A stretch of 64,000 bases of DNA, taken from Coniella vitis (lineage: Eukaryota; Ascomycota; Sordariomycetes; Diaporthales; Schizoparmaceae). The notes under the pieces are model-generated. The model was not told where the DNA came from. It saw only the letters and a list, made by a program, of their open reading frames with translations, and made no database searches. The stretch covers positions 496,001 to 560,000 of the forward strand of contig WUJK01000005.1 of assembly GCA_011317545.1 (NCBI GenBank). The letters run 5' to 3'. Below are positions 35,187 through 44,231 of this stretch, piece after piece. Made by a program: the position numbers and the translations under genes. The stretch's first letter is position 1. The number at the start of each line of letters is the position of its first letter.

Positions 35187-38100
35187 GGCACCTTGAACGA
35201 GAATCGGCCAAGGCGAGAAGAGGACAGCGGACCGGCGGAAAGCGGAAACGGCTTCTCATAAAAGAGGAGAGGGTCGAAGGGGCAGAGGGCGGGGATTCTT
35301 AGTCGCCAGACGAGGGGACGAGGAAGGTCCTGACGAGGATTTCGCGCAGTGGCGAGCGGTGCCCGGTGCTACTGCTACTGCCGCCGCTGGGTCGTGAGAC
35401 AGGCAGCCAGACCGGCGGTACGGCGTGATGTAGGTCAGCTGCGACGAGGTGAGCCGGGTTCCAGGGCAAATTAAGCCAAATCACAAGCCACACGCACGCT
35501 GTCTCTGGAGGTGGACGACAAGTCGAGGTCAGAGACGGGATATGGAAGCCATGGTCCAGTTGAGATCGGGGTGGATTCAGCAAGGCAATGATGATAACTG
35601 TGGCGATTGCGACAAAAGGCGACGTTCGGAGAAGGTCAGCGTTGTTGGTTTGCGAGCCCGTGTGACGGTTGAAGATGTAAAAATGAAACAGTGAGGAGCG
35701 CAAAAAGGTTAATAATTATTTTCAATAAAATTGATGGTCACTCGAACCTGTCAATCATCGATCTGCCAAAACCCCCCGAATGCGGCTTGGAGGCGCGCCA
35801 GTTACCAAGGTACTTGATGAGAAGAAGCACCCTGGCACCGTCAGTCAGTGCTGGCTGCTGTACTATGCATGTAACTACATGCAGCAAAGAGGTGGCGTTA
35901 CTATAATATGTGCAGGGTAGTACTGTGTATGAGGGAGGCAGGGGAGCAGGGCGCAGGGCGGGCATGTCCGGACAAGCTGATGGCGTATTCCGCGCGCTGA
36001 GAGCGCTAAAACACAGTGAGTGTTTCGGTGCGGTGAGGTCGCTAAAGCGGGCGGGGGGCGGACTTAGGGACCTGCGACAGGACCCCTTCTAGCGCTGGTG
36101 CTTCAGTGAGTGCTGCGAAAAAGAGATTGGAACAGTGCCGGGCCGAACTGCTGCACGCTTTTAGGCGTATCATGGTACGATATGTGCGTCGCGCTTCTAG
36201 TCTTTCCACTCTGATGTCGCCTGCATATTTCTACATGGATCCAGGAGTGTGTGTATCTTGGAAATAGATAGCATTATATAGCTCAAACAACAAACAAACA
36301 AGTAAATGTCCATGCTGGGGGAGAGGCCAGCACAAGCCCAAGTCCTGCAGGCACTTCCACCGCACACATCGACGTCAGAGGCACCTGGCTCAGTGGAGGC
36401 ACGTCGACTTCCAGGGCTATACTAGTACTATGACAGCACAGCGCGATAAATAGTAGCGTGCCAGGGTCCCCTCTGGCTGCATTACCCCACTTAAAGACCC
36501 AAAGTTGCTTTCTACTAATAATGCCCTGGACGCCCTGGATGCCCTAACAGTACTTTGTGCTAGTAGTAGCTGTTGGCTGCTGCCCCTGCTGCCGAGCCTG
36601 CCCACCGGAGTCACCCTCCAAGGAAAACCAAGCAAGCGCTGTGGGGTGCAGCGCTGATCATGGCCACATATCGCCCTCGCTTTCTTCGCTTCTTTTTCCT
36701 GCTGCTGCGAGGTGTGTGCGCGAAATATGCCCGGCTGCAACGGATTCAGACGACGTAATCTGGCATTGCTGCTCGCTGCAAGAAAATCAATCGCGAGACG
36801 CTACTCGTACGATCGAATCTGTTGCGCGAAAAATGGACTATACTTGTTTGGTGCGCGACATCTTCATCTTCGTCCACCCACCCGATTGTTTTTGGTCTTT
36901 AGCAGTGGCATTGCATTCACTGAGAATGTGCATGCGATACGGAACAAACAATCCCTACATTAGCAGGACCTATGCAAAGCCAGCAGGTGAAACTAGTTTC
37001 CAGCTTGACCAAGTGACCCCGGTCACGGGGGTTCTTCACGAATGGGGCGCTGTCCAGGTCAGCTCGATTGCCGCACCCTTCTTTCTTTGCGAACCAACTA
37101 AAAGAAAATCGAGGGTCCATCTACTAGTACAAGGCACTCTAACTCTAGTGCCTACCTGCGTACATAGAACAGAGTAGCGCCCTAACCGCCACCACCCTGC
37201 CTTGGCCCTGCACTGCCCTGCCCAGCCCAGCCTTGGAGTGCCAGGCCCAAGTTCGAGATCACCACATCGACGGTCCGAAAGAACGAGCGGCAGTTCTAAT
37301 TTCAAACCCATGTGAGAGCGGCACATGCTCATCGGTTCTTATACTTACTTGCTCTGCTGTGCACACAAGTGCGTCTTGTATAAAAAAAAATACATACATA
37401 CATACATACACAGTAGTAAACCAAGTTGCAGGCTATGCTTCTCCTTACCTTGCTGTTTGATTCAGTGTATTTTTTTGATTGTATCACTACAGTACCTACT
37501 CTTACTGTCGCACTTGCGTTCTTGTCTCGCTTTGTCCCCTTTGATGATATGTAATCTTTGGATCAGAGAGGGAAAAAGGCCAGTGGCTTTGTACAGATGT
37601 CTGTATTTCTCAGCCATTACAAATTGTCGGTCGAGGTTCCCAAGCCCCACGGACGCCAAAAGCTCAAGAATCTCCTCCGTTCTGCCTTTTTGCCTGTCCT
37701 TGGCTCCGGGACCAGGACCAAGCAATGGCTCGTTAAGCCGTAGAAGAAGAAGGGAAAAAAAAGACTCGAGTGCATTCTGTGCTTCTCAAGGGTTTTGTCA
37801 ACCTCTTGTCTGCATGCATATTTGTACTCCTTACTCAGTGGAACTTGTACCGTTGCGGGCTTTTTTACTCATCAACCAGACAGACGTCTGATTTTATTTG
37901 CGCGTTTGCCGTACGCTGGTGTGTGAGGCCTGGTTGTCCTTTTTTCCATCTCTTTTCCCCCCCATTTCTCCTAGCTTCTTCTATCGTCGACGATGCGCGA
38001 TTAAAGAACAATATGCTCTAATACTTACTACATAACACTTACTCTATCTATACCTATACTATGTATAGGTAGTAGGTACCCAGGCATGCAGACGTCTAGT

Positions 38101-38807
38101 TCGGTACACACCACCGCGTTCGGGTAAGAAGACCTTGCATGAAAGGTTTGAACGAGCTGCAGTTTCGCTAATTATCCTCCACACTTGCGCGATGGGAAGA
38201 CTTCAACGTCTTTCCCCCCCCCCCCCCCAGGGTTGTTTAGTCGACCACCCACCCCACCCTTGTCTGGTCCTCTGGGTTCCTAGGAAAAATACCGAGTGGG
38301 ATTGAAAGAACTTCGTAAAAAGAAAGAAAGAAAAGTTGCGCACGTATGGACAACTTGTCAAATGTATGTGTTGCAGCACAACAAATGTACCATTACAACC
38401 TGGCTCGGCCCGGCTTTCTTCAGAGCGGAGGCTTGTCTTCCCAAGTTGGGTAAGGCAAGTCGAAGGAGCTAGGAATGGAAAAAGCCGGCCAGCGGTCTCA
38501 AAGCACAAAACGAAACGGATTACGGATCAACATCACAGTGGCATAATGAGATGGAAACATGAGATCCAAATGGAAGAGCCCAAAGGGTGGTAGAAATTCA
38601 TTAATTTGTCTCTAAAACCCTAAGCAATCCCTTTCCATTTTGAAGTAAACTCCTAGCCGGCGCCGTGAACCCCGATCCTGACCATTTCAATTGTAGGTCA
38701 TCCTGATTTCATACTTTGCAAGCAGTTTGATGCAGGGGTATTGTTTTGTTTTTTGTCTTGTTGTCGTGTTGGTGGTATCGTCAAGTTTGTCAAGTTTGAC
38801 CAGAAGC
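35187..38807. other. 3.6-kb intergenic region, LRR promoter to RPL5 3' end
   Basis: No gene is supported. Candidate frames (35299-35703 minus, 36557-37177 plus, 37462-37725 minus) have no domain and no convincing splice signals. The region includes a CATA repeat at 37390-37410, a C-homopolymer at about 38214-38229 and several GTAC-type palindromes. It should contain the LRR gene promoter at the left and the RPL5 3' UTR at the right. Confidence 0.5.
37390..37410. repeat. TACA tetranucleotide repeat
   Basis: About five copies of TACA after an A-run in non-coding DNA. Confidence 0.85.
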
Positions 38808-40092
38808 TTACTCGCGCAGCTCAGAGATGCGAGCCTGGACGCGCTCCTTCTTCTCAGCCAGAGTGAGCTTCTTGGAGCGGAACTTCTGGGACTCGGCCTT
38901 CCACTCGTCCTTGGACTTCTTGGGGGCGTCCGACTCGTACTTCTTGAAGGGGTCCTCGCGGATGGCGGCGTGGGCCTCGGTGTAGAGGTCCTCCAGACCG
39001 TCAGCCTCAACGTCATCGTCAATGTACTTCTGGAACTGGGACTTGTAGCGCTCCTCGTCGTCGTCGGCCAGAGTCTCCATGTACTCGGCGACGTGGCCAC
39101 CGTAGATGTACTTGCGGAGAGTCTCGGCGTCGAGCTCCTCGCTCTCCATGTCGAAACCGGGGAAACGGTTCTCGGAGTGGGGGACGAAGATGCCACCGTC
39201 GGAGGCACCCTTCATGGCACCGAAGACACGGGCACCAGTGGAGGTGCGGGCCAGACCAACATCGAGGTAGGCCTTGAAGGGGCGGCGCTCGCCGTCGTCG
39301 GTCTCGGCGGCCTCGGTGAGGGTGTACTCGCCGTCAGCCTCCTCGACACCCTTGAACTGCTCGTCAATGCCGAGCTTCTTGAGGGCACGGCGGGCAATCA
39401 GCAGACCGGTGGCGTAGGCAGCGGCCCAGTTGGTAAGACCGTGCTCAATGCCGTAGGCACGCAGCTCGTGGGAGTAGGCGGAGACAAAGACCTTGTCACC
39501 GGTGATCTCGGAGGTCACGATCTGCCTGTTGGGTTTGGAACCGTGGTCAGCTAGCTGTCGCAAGAGGGCAGACATGGACAGATATTCGAGGTTTATACGC
39601 ACATGATGATGTCGCGGTTGGTGAAGCGGACGACCAGGCGGTACTTGGGGGCATTGTACTTGTTCTTGGCCTGGGAGATCAGGCGCTTACGGGCATAGTA
39701 GTCGGTCTTGCCCTGCTGTCTGCGCTTGTACTTGGTCTGGAAGCGACTGTAGATTGTTGTCAGTTTTCATTCTTTGTAGTCGCTTGCTTCTCGCTCATCT
39801 CGCGAGCCTGCCAGAATGGGCAAGAAAAGGTTCAAAAATGAAAAAGACTCACCTGTAGTACGCGCTGTTCTTGACGAGCTTGTGGAACACCTATCATTCG
39901 GCCATTGAATCAGCAATTTGCGCTTCAGATCATCCTTTCTCGTCCCTCGATCCGAAGCATCTTGCATTGACTCTTTTCCCACAAATTTTGTCCTTTTGAT
40001 TTTCCAGGTGTCGAAAAACGCGGCTCAAGGCCCGAAGGACGATGCAACGGACGCTCAGAGTGTCCGAGAGCAGTTCAGTGTCGACTCACCAT
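38808..40092 (-). CDS. RPL5: 60S ribosomal protein L5 (uL18)
   Basis: Four coding exons, 40092-40090, 39890-39853, 39746-39603 and 39525-38808, give 300 aa, the normal length for eukaryotic L5. The protein begins MVFHKLVKNSAYYSRFQTKY and continues GKTDYYARKRLISQAKNKYN, PKYRLVVRFTNRDIIMQIV and TNWAAAYATGLLIARRAL, all hallmark L5 segments. It ends with the basic C-terminal helix that contacts 5S rRNA. L5 carries 5S rRNA, with L11, into the pre-60S particle. The first coding exon is only the ATG, immediately followed by GTGAGT. Codon use is strongly biased (CTC, AAG, GCC, GTC), as expected for high expression. The promoter region carries an AGCCCTAA element and a CCAAT box. It diverges from the HAD hydrolase gene. 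Confidence 0.97.
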
Positions 40093-40643
40093 CTTGACGG
40101 CTTTGACTGGAGGCTGTTGGTTCCAGAAGGGGGTATTGAGGTTATCGTGGATGGAGCGTTTCGTCAAGGCAGAAAAAAAACAGGCGGGCGCTGAAGCCAA
40201 AGTGTGGAAAAGCGTGCGATTTTCCAAAGGGACCCACTCGTGAAGCCCTAAGCGCTTCGATTGGCTGGTGGCACACTAGCGTATCAGCAGACGAGCGACA
40301 GAGGCAGAACTGGGTTGGACACGAGTAGGCACGACCACACGACCCCACTAAGAGATGTTATCGCTGTCTTATCTCCAAGTACCCAAGTATCTTATACCGA
40401 GGTCTTGCAGGGCCTCCCCAGTCTGCTGCCCCAATTCCAACTTACTACTGTGTACCCCAGATTCCACTCCACGCGCGTTGAAGATGGGGACACTCATTGC
40501 TTGCTTAGGTGAACGCAACTTGCTCCGTCCTGCTTGACATTTACATTGGCTTTGGATGAATATCTTTCTCGAACAATTTGCATTGGAGCATGCTGCCCGA
40601 TGAGCATCCAGTCGAGTACATATTAGACAGCATCAACGCAGTC
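40093..40643. promoter_or_regulatory. Divergent promoter, RPL5 / HAD hydrolase
   Basis: A 551-bp interval between two start codons. AGCCCTAA at 40244-40251 matches the Tbf1-type RCCCTAA element known from fungal ribosomal-protein promoters. ATTGG (an inverted CCAAT box) lies at 40260-40264. Both lie about 150-175 nt upstream of the RPL5 ATG. A plus-strand ATG at 40578, in frame with the HAD gene, may be leader rather than the true start. Confidence 0.6.
40244..40264 (-). promoter_or_regulatory. Tbf1-like AGCCCTAA element plus CCAAT box
   Basis: AGCCCTAA (40244-40251, plus strand) and ATTGG (40260-40264) sit 8 nt apart upstream of RPL5. Tbf1 RCCCTAA sites drive ribosomal-protein genes in several non-Saccharomyces fungi; use here is inferred from position and match only. 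Confidence 0.5.
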
Positions 40644-41606
40644 ATGGCAGCCTCAGCCCAGCCCAAGGTCATCCTCTTTGATATCGGCGGCGTCGTGGCA
40701 AGTCACACCACGCTTTTGCCCTTGCTTTTGCCTCTGCTTCGGCTTTTGCTCTGGCTTTTCCACATTGAAAACCACACACATGCTAACACCCTATCGCAGG
40801 TCGTCTCCCCTTTCCAGTCCATCCTAGATTACGAGCTCAGCCTCGGAATCCCCCCCGGCTGGGTCAACTACTCCATATCCCAAACATCCCCCAATGGCTA
40901 CTGGCACCGTCTCGAAACAGGGCAGATCCCCCTCGATGACGCTTTCTACCACGGCTTTTCAGAAGACCTGCACGACTCGAAACGATGGCACGCCTTTTAC
41001 GCAATCCAGCTCGCCAAGAACCCAACCCTGCCCAAAGAGACGCCCGCGGTGCCACGCCTCGATGCAGAGTGGCTCTTCAATGACATGATGGCCGCTGCCC
41101 GGCACCCAGACCCGTGGATGTTCCCCGCGCTGAAAAAGCTGCAGGCCAGTGGGCAATACCTGCTTGCTGCACTGAGCAACACTGTGATTTTCCCGCCGGG
41201 CCACGAGCTGCACCGCCCAGACTACGCGGATGATCCCATCCGCGGCATCTTTGACGTCTTTGTGTCGTCGGCGCATGTTGGCATGCGGAAGCCCGATCCC
41301 AATTTCTACGAGCATGCCGTGGAGAAACTGGACCGGTTCGCCAAGGAAAATGCCGCCACGGAGCGCGGGCGGCAGAATGGCTGGGCCGAGGGCGTGAAAG
41401 CGGGCGAGATTCTGTTTCTGGATGACATCGGTGCTAATCTCAAGGGGGGCAAGAAGGCGGGCTTCCGTACGCTCAAGGTGGAGCTCGGACGGGCGTACGA
41501 GGCTGTGGATGAGCTGGAGAAGATCACGGGGTTGCAGTTGGCGGGGGGGCATCCCAAGGTTGCGGTAAGACCAAAGATGAGGGGGTCAGGCAAGGCGAGA
41601 ATGTAG
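40644..41606 (+). CDS. HAD-superfamily hydrolase (ACAD10/epoxide-hydrolase-N type)
   Basis: Exons 40644-40697 and 40800-41606 give 286 aa. The intron starts GCAAGT and ends CGCAG with a GCTAAC branch point, so it is probably a GC-AG intron; a GT donor 3 nt earlier (GTGGCA) is the alternative. HAD motifs are visible: motif I ILFDIGGV with the nucleophile Asp13 but Gly where the usual second Asp stands, motif II ALSNT, motif III Lys in GMRKPDPNFY and motif IV LFLDDIGANLKG. The helical cap follows motif I. This D-x-G variant is typical of the soluble-epoxide-hydrolase N-domain and ACAD10 groups, which act on phosphate esters or have unknown substrates. No targeting signal is seen. It converges on the methyltransferase gene with only 113 bp between the stops. 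Confidence 0.88.
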   Translation: MAASAQPKVILFDIGGVVASHTTLLPLLLPLLRLLLWLFHIENHTHANTLSQVVSPFQSILDYELSLGIPPGWVNYSISQTSPNGYWHRLETGQIPLDDAFYHGFSEDLHDSKRWHAFYAIQLAKNPTLPKETPAVPRLDAEWLFNDMMAAARHPDPWMFPALKKLQASGQYLLAALSNTVIFPPGHELHRPDYADDPIRGIFDVFVSSAHVGMRKPDPNFYEHAVEKLDRFAKENAATERGRQNGWAEGVKAGEILFLDDIGANLKGGKKAGFRTLKVELGRAYEAVDELEKITGLQLAGGHPKVAVRPKMRGSGKARM

Positions 41607-41627
41607 CCCATATGTGTGTCTGTATGT

Positions 41628-41659
<32 letters not shown>
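41628..41659. repeat. (CTGG)8 tetranucleotide repeat
   Basis: Eight tandem CTGG copies in the short convergent spacer between the HAD hydrolase and methyltransferase stops, so it lies in the overlapping 3' UTRs. Confidence 0.9.
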
Positions 41660-41719
41660 TTGTGTATGTCCCAATGCTACGACACAGTCCACCTTAGTAT
41701 ACCTGAACACTTTGCTACG

Positions 41720-42637
41720 CTACCCAGTCTTCCTCACCACATAGACATACAACACATCCACATCCTCCACCTTGCCATCCACGGCAGCCTCCTCCCACGC
41801 CTTCACAAACGGCGGCCTTGCCCTCTCCCTAAACCCGTCCTCCAAGACCGTCCCAGCTGTAAGACTGCTCTCCACAGTCTGCTCAAACACGCTCTCGGCC
41901 TCTTCCACACCGTAATACCGTGTCCCATGGCCCGTGATATCCTCCACCACGTGCACCGCTTCCACACGCAACTCGGTGCCCGCGCCCTCCTCCAGGATCC
42001 GCCGAAACGACTCTTGCGATTCCACCCACGCTCGATTCGAGGGGAACCCCTGGTTGAGCTCGTGTCGGACGACCTTTTCGAGGACCACCCCCGCGCGGAG
42101 GTTATGCTCGTGCGGGATGTCAACGACCATGCACCCTCCCGGACGCAGGTACTCCTTCCACTGCGCAATGACCTTTGCCGGGTTCTGGAGAAGGACAAAG
42201 GCCGTGGAGCAGAGAAGGACATCAAACATGCCCTTTGCTACCCTGCCGCCAGTTGGGCTAGTCTCAGCAGCAGCAGCAGCAGCAGCAGCAAGACCATCCA
42301 AATCCGTCACATCGTGCCGAAACACCGTGATGCGCGGGCCCAGCTGCGGCTGCTCCCGTTGCAGCCGCTCCCTGAGCACAGCGAGCATCCCCTCGGTCAC
42401 ATCCACAGCCACCACGCTGCCTGCTGGCCCGACGGCGGCGGCGGCCAGCAGCGCGTCTCCGCCCGTGCCGCAGCAGAGATCGAGGACGCGGTCGCCTCTG
42501 CCCAAGGGTGCGAGGGCGACGAAGCGGGCCGAGTAGGAAGGGTGCCAGGTTGCGTTGTAGGTCGGGGCGCGGGCCGAGTACATGCGCTGGGCGGACTGCG
42601 ACTGGGATTCGGCTGTGAATGTTGGTGGGGCTGTCAT
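41720..42637 (-). CDS. Class I SAM-dependent methyltransferase (UbiE-like)
   Basis: A single-exon gene of 305 aa. Motif I for SAM binding is clear as VLDLCCGTGGDALLAA, followed by the acidic strand end VVAVDVTEGML and the post-I HDVTDLDG. A polyalanine stretch (encoded by GCT repeats) lies just after this. The segment FDVLLCSTAFVLLQNPAKVI then LRPGGCMVVDIP is the motif IV to motif VI region of the Methyltransf_11/25 group. It resembles small-molecule methyltransferases such as UbiE/Coq5 but is not close enough to name the substrate. No membrane segment or presequence is seen. It does not lie in a recognisable biosynthetic cluster; the neighbours are a HAD hydrolase and an acyltransferase, which may be coincidence. 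Confidence 0.9.
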   Translation of the reverse strand: MTAPPTFTAESQSQSAQRMYSARAPTYNATWHPSYSARFVALAPLGRGDRVLDLCCGTGGDALLAAAAVGPAGSVVAVDVTEGMLAVLRERLQREQPQLGPRITVFRHDVTDLDGLAAAAAAAAETSPTGGRVAKGMFDVLLCSTAFVLLQNPAKVIAQWKEYLRPGGCMVVDIPHEHNLRAGVVLEKVVRHELNQGFPSNRAWVESQESFRRILEEGAGTELRVEAVHVVEDITGHGTRYYGVEEAESVFEQTVESSLTAGTVLEDGFRERARPPFVKAWEEAAVDGKVEDVDVLYVYVVRKTG

Positions 42638-44231
42638 GGTGATCTGGCGGCGGCGGTGGTGGTGGATGGCGATGGTACTTGATGGTAAGAGTAAGTAATG
42701 GTAATGTTAAACAATAAAGCGCCAGTCGTGATTGGTGTCTTGTGGTGTTGCCTGTAGGTTATTGTTGCGTAGATGGTGCTTATGAAGTGCTCGCTGGAGA
42801 GGAAAACGAGAGAAGGGGGAAAGAGTTTAGATGGTAGAGAGCTGACACACACACATAAGTGTATAGGAGAACCGCAACGACTGTTTTCTTCCTGTATTAC
42901 GGTACTTACAATGCTTCGCTACTGGCTGTGAGGATGAGAGGGGAAAAAGGCTCATGTGTATCTATCTATCTGCATATGAACTTCTACGAAACGGTATGCA
43001 AAGGGGATCGACAAGCAAGTCCGCCCCGAAAGAGAGCAAGGCTGCTGCGGCCGCCATTGCATCCCCAGGTATAAAAGTCAACTCTTCTTCTTCTACTTTC
43101 ATGTAGCAAGCGTCCTTTTTTTTTTTTTTCTTCTTCTTCTTCTTCTTCTTCTTCTTCTTCTTCGTGTCTTTCGAGAAATCTTTCCGTCTTTCATCGTTCT
43201 ACTCAATTTTGAAGGCGCGTCCAACAATGACAATTGCCCAGCATCCATCTGAACACCCCCTCATCACATCTCATCACCCGGACCAGTCTCGCCCTTTTTT
43301 CCCAATGAAAATGACGGGGCGACAGACGGTCATCGGCCCAGACAAAGGACATGGAATGAATAGAGTAAGGTCAGACTCGTAAGTCTATCGCGATTGGAGG
43401 ATAGGTAGAAATGAATAATAAACAGCAATGTTTAAATATAAAATTACAAAAACGATACGGCTATAGAGGCAAACAAATCCTCGACTCAACTATTCTTCTC
43501 ACTTTTACAACACCATGCACATCGACTTTACAGAAATCAAACCAATCATTACCTAGGTATGCATCATGCTCCAAAGGTTTGACCTGTCCACGTACGTAAG
43601 CAAGCAAGCAAGGAAGAAGAAGAAAAATTCTAGTACCCAAATAAATCCTGACATCCCTATATCTCTCTCTACTTATACATGTATCAATATCACGATTGCA
43701 TAACAGGACACCCAAGTTTCCTTCCCTTCCCTTCCTTTTCCTTGTCTGGGCTCCCGGGCTGCTTGCACATGAGACTCTGTCCTCCTGTTATTCAAAAACT
43801 CCTCCATCAAAGCCAGTCTTGACACATTTCCGTAGCAGGACTCAAACCAATAAGCCCTCATAATCAAAGTAAACCTCAACACGGTGGTGACGTTTATACC
43901 AATCTCAAAACAAAGACTTAAACCGCTCTCCAGCTATTTTATATTGGTCCCGAGTCTAACAGAATCTACACCAAACAAAGCTATACCCACCTGCGCCTTG
44001 AAACTCCGTACTTGGAGGCAAAAAAAAAAAAACAAGATGGCAAAAAGAACAATCCCACGCCTCCCTTTTCATCCCAGATACAGGGAACATGGAGCATCTC
44101 AAACAATCTTGTACAAATACACATCAATATACAGTCAGCTCACCTGCCTCCAATCCGTCCTCTCACAATCTCTTCCCCGTTCCCTTACACACACACACTA
44201 TACTCTCCATCGTCGTGTGTTCCCATCACAC
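42638..44231. other. Intergenic between methyltransferase and acyltransferase genes
   Basis: About 1.6 kb with no supported gene. It contains the methyltransferase promoter, a poly-T run with a TTC repeat, and the A/T-rich 3' side of the acyltransferase gene. Open frames of up to 202 codons near 43884-44492 overlap the acyltransferase end and look like chance. Confidence 0.6.
43115..43163. repeat. Poly-T plus TTC trinucleotide repeat
   Basis: A T-run of about 15 followed by about a dozen TTC copies, on the upstream side of the methyltransferase gene. Confidence 0.85.

Noticed and set aside
35299..35703. 134-codon minus-strand open frame with a hydrophobic N-terminal part
   Set aside because: It has no recognisable family, weak start context and a position in the LRR gene's promoter or leader; it may be transcribed but coding is unsupported.
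37462..37725. 87-codon minus-strand frame starting MLGPGPGAKDRQ
   Set aside because: Its helix-like middle looks protein-like, but no family, neighbouring exons or start context support it.
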